This document shows, one piece after another, positions 1 through 5,050 of a DNA stretch of 5,078 nt. The translations under genes were made by a program, and so were the position numbers. Numbering within the stretch: the first letter of the stretch is position 1; every line of letters begins with the position of its first letter. The stretch lies in NCBI GenBank assembly GCA_002426755.1, contig DINI01000034.1, positions 1-5,078 of the forward strand, given 5' to 3'. A model generated the notes under the pieces. That model searched no databases, was not told where the DNA came from, and saw nothing but the letters and a program-made list of their open reading frames with translations. This stretch comes from Flavobacteriaceae bacterium UBA5544. Its GTDB lineage: Bacteria > Bacteroidota > Bacteroidia > Flavobacteriales > Flavobacteriaceae.

Positions 1-11
1 TTTCTTGTCAT
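1..11 (-). CDS. 5' end of a truncated cassette gene
   Basis: On the minus strand an ATG at 11-9 opens a reading frame (Met-Thr-Arg, then the window edge). It lies immediately downstream of the site whose box reads GTTGGCAA at 23-16. The spacing from box to ATG is the short gap seen before the genes at 888-2027 and 3629-4267, which is the reason for calling a gene start here. Only three codons are visible, so nothing can be said about the product. Confidence 0.35.
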
Positions 12-15
12 ATTG

Positions 16-151
16 TTGCCAACGTTTATGTATATGGGCTGTGGCGTGTGTCGGCACGAACCTCTCCAAATAAAAACTGACTTTGGAAAATCCGCAGGAT
101 TTTCCAAGCAAGGACTGACCAAGCCATAGCTTATATACGGTGTTGTGCATA
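16..151 (-). repeat. attC-like site 1, after the 158-634 gene
   Basis: The left box is TTGCCAAC (16-23) and the right box is GTTGTGCATA (142-151). Inside them is a stem of 16 pairs, 30-45 with 123-138. It has no mismatch on the plus strand but uses three G.T wobbles (36.132, 37.131, 41.127). Between box and stem lie an unpaired GTTTAT on the left and GGT on the right, giving a 6x3 asymmetric spacer. The centre carries an 11-bp hairpin (83-93 with 97-107, loop GCA). The two boxes do not match each other; the right one matches the left box of site 2 across the gene. Layout and length (about 135 bp) resemble an integron attC: R box, spacer, L stem, variable terminal structure. Confidence 0.8.
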
Positions 152-157
152 GTGTTT

Positions 158-634
158 TTATTCAGTTCGTAATTCTATCAGATGTTTTATCATTGGATGG
201 CTTTCAGATTTGTTTAATTCGTTTAAGGTTCTTTTTCCAATTCTTTTGTCAACTACTGCAAGAGCTTTTAAAATCGGATTAGGACTTTTTACCGCTTCTT
301 GAACATTTAGATTTAAGAACCGAAAAGCGTTTTCGGCAAAATCGTATTTTGAAAATTCGCCCTTCTCCATAATATTGCCGTCATTTCGTTCATCCATTTT
401 TATTTCTTCGTGGGAAACATAATGCGTTTCAGCTAATTCATTCGAGTAACTTTTATATTCATTCCAAGTATCTTGATTAGAGAAGTTCAGTATTTCCTTT
501 CCATCATAAGTTATCCAAGCTCTACCTAAATATCCTGTCGAATTTTTATATGTCGTTAAATGATAATCAAGCCGGTCCTTTAAATTGTCCGCCAATCTAT
601 CTTTCAACTCTTTTCTTAACTTACTCCATTTCAT
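158..634 (-). CDS. SF0329-like protein of unknown function, cytosolic
   Basis: This is a 158-residue protein with no signal peptide or membrane segment. The N-terminus (MKWSKLRKELKDRLADNLK) is basic and helical. It is followed by a conserved-looking GRAWITYDGKEILNFS segment at residues 37-52 and a C-terminal part with EKGEFSKYDF (90-99), SPNPILKALAVVDKRIGKR (117-135) and a final HPMIKHLIELR. This order of motifs is what I remember of the SF0329 family, which is widespread and has no assigned biochemical role; the match is from memory, not a search. The ATG at 634-632 sits about 20 nt after the box of site 2, and the stop is 6 nt before the box of site 1, so the gene fills its unit. It is the only clearly non-exported product in the array. 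No obvious promoter is visible in the short upstream gap. Confidence 0.85.
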   Translation of the reverse strand: MKWSKLRKELKDRLADNLKDRLDYHLTTYKNSTGYLGRAWITYDGKEILNFSNQDTWNEYKSYSNELAETHYVSHEEIKMDERNDGNIMEKGEFSKYDFAENAFRFLNLNVQEAVKSPNPILKALAVVDKRIGKRTLNELNKSESHPMIKHLIELRTE

Positions 635-644
635 TTTTTTACAT

Positions 645-886
645 TATGCACAACTTGTTATATAAGTATAAATATACTCTATATCCCATTATCTTTACGG
701 GATATGAGGAGCTTTTTGTTCTCTTTTCGGTTTTTTGTTATTCCCATAAATGCTTCTTTGCTTCAGCGATTAACGGCCTATCAACATTCCAACACCACAC
801 AATCAACATTATGAGATAATTAGAAATTAAATATTATATTTGAAGAACGGGATAAGTGCTTTTCATAGGATACGGTGTTACACAAC
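645..886 (-). repeat. attC-like site 2 (long, atypical left half), after the 888-2027 gene
   Basis: The left box is TATGCACAAC (645-654) and the right box is GTTACACAAC (877-886). The right end carries ATACGGTGTT (870-879), identical to the right end of site 1 (135-144), and is preceded by CATAG as there. The left half is different from the standard sites. It is the 130-bp segment shared with site 3, so the usual long stem between the two ends cannot be drawn. A shorter possible pairing is CCTAT (777-781) with ATAGG (865-869), just after a second TAACG (771-775). The site is about 240 bp, roughly 100 bp longer than the standard ones. It contains no credible gene on either strand. Confidence 0.65.
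652..781. repeat. 130-bp repeat, copy A
   Basis: This segment matches 2038-2167 in direct orientation at 127 of 130 positions, with differences at 655, 751 and 776. The match begins at the AAC of the box and stops abruptly at 781. It contains a hairpin ATATCCC (681-687) with GGGATAT (699-705), whose stem extends outward with T.G pairs. The copies are 1386 bp apart, exactly the length of the intervening cassette. Both copies sit in the same place relative to the box, so they look like the shared end of two related sites rather than an insertion sequence; there are no terminal inverted repeats or target duplication. Confidence 0.9.
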
Positions 887-887
887 G

Positions 888-2027
888 TTATTTTATCGAG
901 TTTTTAATTTCAGCAATTAGATTTTCGTTGTAACCAGTCCATTTTTTTAATACTTTTCCTTGTTCATCGAATAGATAATAAGTTGGTGTTCCTGACACTC
1001 TATATATTGTATAAGCGTCACTATATCGCCCGTGTTCATTCCATAAACTTGTCCAAGTAATACTATTGGATTTTGTGGTCTTTAACCAATCTTCCTTATT
1101 TTTATCAACATTGTATGTTACAACTTGTAGCTTGTCCTTTTCTGTATTTTCTAATTTTTTTATTTCTGGCAAAGCTTTTTTACACCAACCACAATGTGGT
1201 GAATAAAATTCAAGCAATGTAAATTTTTTACCGTTTTTGAAAAAAGAGGCAAAATCAATTGATTCTCCTTTTTGATTTTCTGCTTGAAAGTTATAGAAAG
1301 ATTCTCCTTTTTCCAATGGTTTATTTTCTAAAAATGTTGTTAGCACTTTTGCATATTCTGTTTCTTTGAATTCGGGTTTCAGTTTATGTATTTGTTCTTG
1401 TATAAAATCTTTTGAAAAATCATTTTTGCTTGCTACAAGTTGAGATAATGCAAAAAGCGAATTAATGTTTTTGGATATAAATTGTTCAGTTTCTTTTGAT
1501 ATGTTATTATCAATTTCGGTAATAATTCCAGTTTTTGACCAATAAGCAGTTTGAAGACTATCGTTCCACTTTCCTTCATTTCGTAAAGAAAACATTTGTT
1601 GTAGTTTTACATCCCTTTTGTCATAAAGTGGATTTACTTTGTCATCAAGTTCTACCTTTAATTTATTGAACTCGCTACCTACGACTTGGATGCCACTTGT
1701 AAAGTTTGTTTTATTGCCTGTTATAGAAATCTTTTCATTACCAATAAACATCGATGCATAATTACTGGATTTTCCTTCTTCTGACAGAATAACTAAACTA
1801 ACCAAAGTAGGTGAGTTATCTAAAAATCCGTTAACAACAAACTTTCCGTCAACTAATTTTGTCGAGTCCAAAATTTTTTGACTTGACATGTCGGATAATA
1901 TTACTTTGGAATTTTCTGAAAATCCTTCGAGGTTTGCAGAGATTTCAAATCCGTTTTGTTGCTTTTGACAAGAGCCAAAAATTAATATAAATCCGATTAG
2001 TATTGATGATAGCATATGATTTTTCAT
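888..2027 (-). CDS. TlpA-like thioredoxin-fold lipoprotein
   Basis: The product has 379 residues when started at the ATG 2027-2025, giving MKNHMLSSILIGFILIFGSC, a lipoprotein signal with the lipid-bearing cysteine at 20. A longer in-frame extension to 2075 was rejected because it reads through the adjacent repeat. Residues about 25-130 form a beta-rich N-terminal part of the kind found in Bacteroidota DUF4369/TlpA proteins, 130-240 are helical, and 245-379 are a thioredoxin-like domain with CGWC at 279-282 and a probable cis-proline in GTPTYYL (P348). Proteins of this type act as thiol-disulfide reductases at the periplasmic face of a membrane; the partner is unknown. The stop is one base from the box of site 2. 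GTTACACAAC and its complement flank the gene at both ends. This is the largest cassette and the only one with a recognisable enzyme fold. Confidence 0.93.
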   Translation of the reverse strand: MKNHMLSSILIGFILIFGSCQKQQNGFEISANLEGFSENSKVILSDMSSQKILDSTKLVDGKFVVNGFLDNSPTLVSLVILSEEGKSSNYASMFIGNEKISITGNKTNFTSGIQVVGSEFNKLKVELDDKVNPLYDKRDVKLQQMFSLRNEGKWNDSLQTAYWSKTGIITEIDNNISKETEQFISKNINSLFALSQLVASKNDFSKDFIQEQIHKLKPEFKETEYAKVLTTFLENKPLEKGESFYNFQAENQKGESIDFASFFKNGKKFTLLEFYSPHCGWCKKALPEIKKLENTEKDKLQVVTYNVDKNKEDWLKTTKSNSITWTSLWNEHGRYSDAYTIYRVSGTPTYYLFDEQGKVLKKWTGYNENLIAEIKNSIK

Positions 2028-2030
2028 AAT

Positions 2031-2377
2031 GTTGTGTAACATGTTATATAAGTATAAATATACTCTATATCCCATTATCTTTACGGGATATGAGGAGCTT
2101 TTTGTTCTCTTTTCGGTTTTTTGTTATTCCCATAAAGGCTTCTTTGCTTCAGCGATTAACGACCTATTGATAGAGAGTTCGTTACGTTTATTATATTACA
2201 TAGTGAGTCATCTTCAACTTTTTTCAAAAAAAAATTATACTATTTTTTATCTACCACAAATCGGAATTTGTGAGCAGTGGCGTGAGGTTGTGATACAGAA
2301 TTGTATTTCAGTTTCTTCGATGTGGCTGTGCCGTGAAGCTTTGAGGGAAGCAATGTCCTGATTAGGTGTTGTAAAAG
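2031..2377 (-). repeat. attC-like site 3 (longest, composite), after the 2410-2784 gene
   Basis: This gap of more than 300 bases holds no credible gene. It begins with GTTGTGTAAC (2031-2040), the partner of the box at 877-886. Then comes the 130-bp repeat to 2167, an AT-rich stretch to about 2250, and a part resembling a standard site. In that last part, a CACAAAT/ATTTGTG hairpin with loop CGGA (2255-2272) precedes CAGTGGCGTGAG (2275-2286), similar to CTGTGGCGTGTG in site 1. GAAGCAATG (2347-2355) and GGTGTTGTA (2365-2373) resemble the right end of site 6. A small ATACA/TGTAT hairpin lies at 2293-2306. The right box GTTGTAAAAG (2368-2377) has no clear partner at the start of its own gene. The composite build suggests two fused or successive sites. 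Confidence 0.6.
2038..2167. repeat. 130-bp repeat, copy B
   Basis: This is the second copy of the segment at 652-781, differing at only three positions. Beyond 2167 the two flanks are unrelated. On the left the box bases before AAC also differ (GTGTAAC here, GCACAAC in copy A), so the conserved block starts exactly at the proposed exchange box. The AAC is followed here by TGTT to give the perfect palindrome AACATGTT (2038-2045). Confidence 0.9.
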
Positions 2378-2409
2378 TATGGGTTAGAAATTTGTGCCAT
2401 GGGGGGTTT

Positions 2410-2784
2410 TTATTTTTCTTCTATTATGTTTAAATAATATTTCCACTTAGCCAAATCGGTTTTTAGTATTTGATTTTCGACGAGCAATTTTTGAGGTAAT
2501 GGTACGCTATCAAAATTGATCGTATTGTCGGAATAGTTTAGAAAAATTGTGTCGAATTTGATATTGGCTTTTCCGTAATAATATTCTGATTGAAATAATC
2601 CTTGGCGATTGATTCTAAACCTATTATCGTTTAGTAAAACAAATCCAATTCCACCAATTGGGGCTTCTTGGTATGCTCTGATTTTAACGTTTTCGCCGCT
2701 AGAATCAAATTCCGATTTTTTATTCTCACAACTCCAAAGGACATTTAGAACAAGTAGAATTAGTATTATTTGTGCTTTCTGCAT
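2410..2784 (-). CDS. Small lipoprotein of unknown function
   Basis: This 124-residue protein starts at the ATG 2784-2782. An in-frame extension to 2838 exists but would place 18 hydrophilic residues encoded by the repeat before a complete signal peptide. From the chosen start, MQKAQIILILLVLNVLWSC gives a lipoprotein signal with the only cysteine at 19. The mature part is polar and probably beta-rich, with YQEAPIGGIGFVLLNDNRFRI around residues 38-58 and a tail of KWKYYLNIIEEK. It is expected to be anchored in the cell envelope. I do not recognise the family. The gene lies 33 nt from the box of site 3, and its upstream unit end in site 4 is degenerate. The run of six Gs just beyond the stop (2400-2406 region) is unusual for this AT-rich DNA but forms no hairpin. 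Confidence 0.8.
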   Translation of the reverse strand: MQKAQIILILLVLNVLWSCENKKSEFDSSGENVKIRAYQEAPIGGIGFVLLNDNRFRINRQGLFQSEYYYGKANIKFDTIFLNYSDNTINFDSVPLPQKLLVENQILKTDLAKWKYYLNIIEEK

Positions 2785-2786
2785 TA

Positions 2787-2930
2787 TTTTCTCAAATTGG
2801 CTACGGTCTCGGCTATGAGTAGTTGCGTGGTTTAGCACTTAACTTTGCAAGTACACACCAAGCTGAAAATCCGCGAGGATTTTCAGAAGCAGGCGAGAAC
2901 AAGCAATTACTTATAGCCAATGTTGCAAAC
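2787..2930 (-). repeat. attC-like site 4 (degenerate left box), after the 2952-3470 gene
   Basis: The right end is CCAATGTTGCAAAC (2917-2930). The stem pairs 2811-2826 with 2903-2918, 16 pairs without mismatch on the plus strand, including G.T wobbles at 2817.2912 and 2822.2907. The central hairpin is perfect: CTGAAAATCC (2863-2872), loop GCGA, GGATTTTCAG (2877-2886). The left end reads TTTTCTCAAATTGGCTACGG (2787-2806), where CAAA replaces the usual CAAC. GGCTA occurs twice in a row (2799-2803, 2811-2815), as if the left arm were partly duplicated. The box would therefore be expected to recombine poorly, if this is an attC. Confidence 0.75.
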
Positions 2931-2951
2931 TTTTTTTATTTTTTTATCCCA

Positions 2952-3470
2952 TTAAATGTTAGTCCAATGAACGGCTGAAACTTTATATTTATGCAACTTA
3001 CCAGCTGAATCAATATATAAATAATACAAAGTACGTATATTGGACATGCCACCCAGAAAATACCAAGTTTCTTTGTCAAGTTCTCCAAGAGTACTAAAAG
3101 TCAAATTTTGGCTAGGGTCTAAATCTGGTCTTTTGCGCCAAACAAATCCATTTTCCTTATTGAAGAAGACTTTTCGCTGTGAATATTCTACCCCATTAAA
3201 TTTTACGTTCGCTGAATAAGCAAAACTTGTATCTGTCTCTAATTTATTTACAAATTCAGATGGCTCTGCGTTTAAATAATCTATTGAACTTCCATTTTTT
3301 AGATACATTCTCTCTAGGCTAATCGAATTTGAAATTTTATCCCAATTCGGATTTATAACATAATCCTTGGTAATAGTCACTTCTTTCTCATTTGCACAAC
3401 TCAAAGCGAATAATAGAATGAAAAAAATTGGAAGTTTTCTGAACAAATTTTTAAAGTTATCTTCTGTCAA
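2952..3470 (-). CDS. Lipoprotein of unknown function
   Basis: The product has up to 172 residues. The frame has no ATG near its beginning. The first TTG (3470-3468) gives a 24-residue leader, while a second TTG at 3446-3444 gives MFRKLPIFFILLFALSC, a compact lipoprotein signal like those of the neighbours. Either start is possible and the shorter one looks the more natural. The lipid cysteine is residue 25 (or 17) and is the only cysteine. The mature protein is mixed alpha/beta with many aromatic residues (YSQRKVFFNKENGFVWRKR at about 95-113, ETWYFLGG at about 133-140) and ends in HKYKVSAVHWTNI. I do not recognise the family and infer only an envelope location. The unit is flanked by GTTGCAAAC (2922-2930) and GTTTGCCAAC (3488-3497), inverted copies with one inserted base. 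Confidence 0.8.
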   Translation of the reverse strand: MTEDNFKNLFRKLPIFFILLFALSCANEKEVTITKDYVINPNWDKISNSISLERMYLKNGSSIDYLNAEPSEFVNKLETDTSFAYSANVKFNGVEYSQRKVFFNKENGFVWRKRPDLDPSQNLTFSTLGELDKETWYFLGGMSNIRTLYYLYIDSAGKLHKYKVSAVHWTNI

Positions 3471-3487
3471 TGTGCGTTCGTTTAAAT

Positions 3488-3627
3488 GTTTGCCAACGTT
3501 TCATGTGTATGGGCCGTTGCGTGTCTCGGCACGGATCAATCCAAAAGGGAAACCCAGCAGAAAAATCCCAATGGATTTTTCGGAGTAGCCCGAACCTAGC
3601 CATAGATTATACGCGGTGTTGGCAATA
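3488..3627 (-). repeat. attC-like site 5, after the 3629-4267 gene
   Basis: The left box is GTTTGCCAAC (3488-3497) and the right box is GTTGGCAATA (3618-3627). In this site TTGCCAAC and GTTGGCAA also match each other, so the ends form an 8-bp outer stem. The inner stem pairs 3505-3520 with 3599-3614: nine Watson-Crick pairs, four G.T wobbles (3506.3613, 3511.3608, 3512.3607, 3516.3603) and three mismatches. The central hairpin is GAAAAATCC (3560-3568), loop CAAT, GGATTTTTC (3573-3581). The segment GCGTGTCTCGGCACG (3519-3533) is nearly identical to GCGTGTGTCGGCACG in site 1 (44-58). The stop codon of the preceding gene begins one base beyond the right box. Confidence 0.8.
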
Positions 3628-3628
3628 G

Positions 3629-4267
3629 TTATTTTTTTCGCTCAAATGTTTCTTTTTCTCCCTTTTTATAAATCCGTTCATATTTTACTAAACCTGTATT
3701 TCTCTCAAAATAGGAAGTCTGTGAAAAATTATTTTCATATAACCATTCCAAATTCTTTGTGATTTGGCCTTTTAAAGGTTTGAACTCATAGTTGTCTCTA
3801 AAAATCAGTTGGTCATTCTCTCTTTTTAGAAACTTCCTTGTGCGCTTAAATTCGAATATTACTCCATTTCTAATGTATTCTCCACTATAAACACTGATTT
3901 CATTTAAATTCCATTTAATAAGGTCTTTATCTTTTGGGTAAAATTTTATTTCAGCCGGAAATTCTCCAGTTTTATCGGTTATAATATAGGAAATTAATTT
4001 AGAGCCATTTTCTGTAATTTTTTCCGTGATTTCGTCAATTAGTTCATTTTTTGAGTTCAGCCTTTTTGTTATAATATAACCATTTTTTTCACTTCTTGAG
4101 ATGTTCCAAAATTGTGACTCCTTACTTTCTATGGAAAAGAAATGTAAAATTTCCTGATTTTCTGAAGGTTTTTTGACATAGTATGATTCCGTGTTTATTT
4201 CTTCAGTACAAGAAGTAAATTGTATTCCAATAACAATAATTAATATTTTCAGAAGTACGTTTTTCAT
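3629..4267 (-). CDS. Lipoprotein of unknown function
   Basis: This 212-residue protein starts at the ATG 4267-4265. A TTG four codons upstream lies inside the box of site 6 and was rejected. MKNVLLKILIIVIGIQFTSC is a lipoprotein signal with the lipid cysteine at 20, the only cysteine in the protein. The mature part is highly charged and predicted beta-rich, with alternating strands such as WNISRSEKNGYIITKRLN, SYIITDKTGEFPAEIKFYP and FEFKRTRKFLKRENDQLIF. It ends in a run of lysine and glutamate (KKGEKETFERKK). The pattern recalls repeated short beta hairpins, but I cannot name a family. The gene fills its unit tightly: 13 nt from the upstream box and one base from the downstream box. Inverted 10-bp ends (3618-3627 and 4271-4280) flank it exactly. 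Confidence 0.85.
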   Translation of the reverse strand: MKNVLLKILIIVIGIQFTSCTEEINTESYYVKKPSENQEILHFFSIESKESQFWNISRSEKNGYIITKRLNSKNELIDEITEKITENGSKLISYIITDKTGEFPAEIKFYPKDKDLIKWNLNEISVYSGEYIRNGVIFEFKRTRKFLKRENDQLIFRDNYEFKPLKGQITKNLEWLYENNFSQTSYFERNTGLVKYERIYKKGEKETFERKK

Positions 4268-4270
4268 AGT

Positions 4271-4412
4271 TATTGCCAACGTGTTTGGCTATGGTTTCGT
4301 TGCGTGAAAATCCGCGAGGATTTTCCGCCGTGAACCGAAGATAGCAAATTTGCGAGGACTTTCCGAAAGGAAAGTCAGAAGCAATGAACTATAGCCGGTG
4401 TTGTGTGCTGGC
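4271..4412 (-). repeat. attC-like site 6, after the 4418-4948 gene
   Basis: The left box is TATTGCCAAC (4271-4280) and the right end is GGTGTTGTGTGCTGGC (4397-4412). The stem pairs 4287-4303 with 4381-4396: 16 pairs with one bulged T (4297) and G.T wobbles at 4293.4390 and 4299.4385. Two internal hairpins follow each other: GAAAATCC/GGATTTTC with loop GCGA (4306-4325), and GACTTTCC/GGAAAGTC with loop GAAA (4357-4376). Both loops are GNRA-type. The spacers between box and stem are GTGTTT and GGT, the same 6x3 form as in site 1. It is more GC-rich than the genes around it. Confidence 0.8.
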
Positions 4413-4417
4413 TTTTT

Positions 4418-4948
4418 TTAATATGTTCGTATAATTTCATCATAATTCCTACACCAATCTATTATTTCTCCTTTGTCATTAAATTCAAGATGATAGGTGA
4501 CGTACAAATATTCGTGAGTTTCGTGAATATTCACATAAATTCGTTCAGTTCCGTCTATTTCTTTATGTGGTGCTGTTATGTGTAGCCTTGGATAATTTCC
4601 TTTTCCTCTTTTTTTAACTTTAAATTTCTTTTTGTCGAGTTTCGAAAAGTCCAATTCAAATCTGTCCGAATCAATTTGCAGTTGGGATTCCACATACTCC
4701 TCAATTTCTTTAAACGGATTACTTTTTTTCCAATCAATTCCGAGACAACTTGGTCGGTAGAAATTTCCTCTGTTTGGATGAAAATCCATAACATATGGAT
4801 AAACTTTTACTTTCTTTTTAGTCGGAAAGGAATCGATTAGTGTTGATTGGTAAAAGTCAAACGCAATTTGCTCATAAAATGGAAATTCAGTCTGCGAGAA
4901 TCCAATTCCGCAATTGAGTAATAAAATCAGAAGTATTGTTTTTTTCAA
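4418..4948 (-). CDS. Secreted protein of unknown function
   Basis: This 176-residue protein starts at a TTG (4948-4946). No in-frame ATG lies nearby and the TTG is followed directly by a typical signal peptide, MKKTILLILLLNCGIGFSQ, with likely cleavage after Q19 (FSQ-TEF). Because of Cys13 a lipoprotein reading cannot be fully excluded, but the hydrophobic stretch before it is short. The mature part has FPFYEQIAFDFYQSTLIDSF (22-41), a basic centre (KLDKKKFKVKKRGKGNYPRLHI, about 103-124) and a C-terminal half rich in histidine and tyrosine (IHETHEYLYVTYHLEF, 141-156). Cys68 and Cys166 could form a disulfide after export. The family is not recognised. The stop lies about 6 nt from the end of site 6. 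Unlike the other genes it has a leader of about 110 nt before it. Confidence 0.83.
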   Translation of the reverse strand: MKKTILLILLLNCGIGFSQTEFPFYEQIAFDFYQSTLIDSFPTKKKVKVYPYVMDFHPNRGNFYRPSCLGIDWKKSNPFKEIEEYVESQLQIDSDRFELDFSKLDKKKFKVKKRGKGNYPRLHITAPHKEIDGTERIYVNIHETHEYLYVTYHLEFNDKGEIIDWCRNYDEIIRTY

Positions 4949-5050
4949 ATCTCTCTGTTTAAAATTCTATTCCAATTTAATTCAGTTAGTTTTTGTGAAA
5001 AAGGTTTAATGAGTAAACACTAATTTTCTTTTAGTTAACGGACTTTTAAA
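4949..5050 (-). other. AT-rich leader of the 4418-4948 gene
   Basis: This is the only long non-coding gap outside the repeats. It holds no reading frame of note and no strong hairpin. It is AT-rich and could carry a promoter for the rightmost cassette, since the other genes begin within about 30 nt of a box. I could not find a convincing Bacteroidota promoter (TTG followed at about 20 nt by TANNTTTG), so no promoter is called. Confidence 0.35.

Noticed and set aside
83..107. Rho-independent terminators formed by the central hairpins
   Set aside because: In the direction of transcription the hairpins are not followed by a T run, and they sit about 50-60 nt or more beyond the stop codons within a larger stem.
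782..815. Possible remnant of an oppositely oriented site end (CCAACACC at 789-796)
   Set aside because: Only eight bases resemble the conserved end, and no partner arm or gene in that orientation is present.
550..819. Open frame on the plus strand across site 2
   Set aside because: It overlaps the real gene start at 634, has no plausible start site, and its similarity to the frame at 2029-2361 is just the 130-bp DNA repeat translated twice.
2028..2075. N-terminal extension of the thioredoxin-like lipoprotein
   Set aside because: It would add 16 residues encoded by the box and 130-bp repeat in front of a complete lipoprotein signal peptide.
2029..2361. Open frame on the plus strand across site 3
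   Set aside because: It starts inside the box, crosses the AT-rich part and hairpins, and has protein composition unlike a real protein after the repeat; the shared portion with 550-819 follows from DNA identity.
2785..2838. N-terminal extension of the small lipoprotein
   Set aside because: The added residues are encoded by site 4 and are hydrophilic, which would bury the signal peptide.
4576..4794. Alternative minus-strand frame inside the secreted protein gene
   Set aside because: It is entirely contained in another frame of a gene with a clear signal peptide and shows no features of its own.
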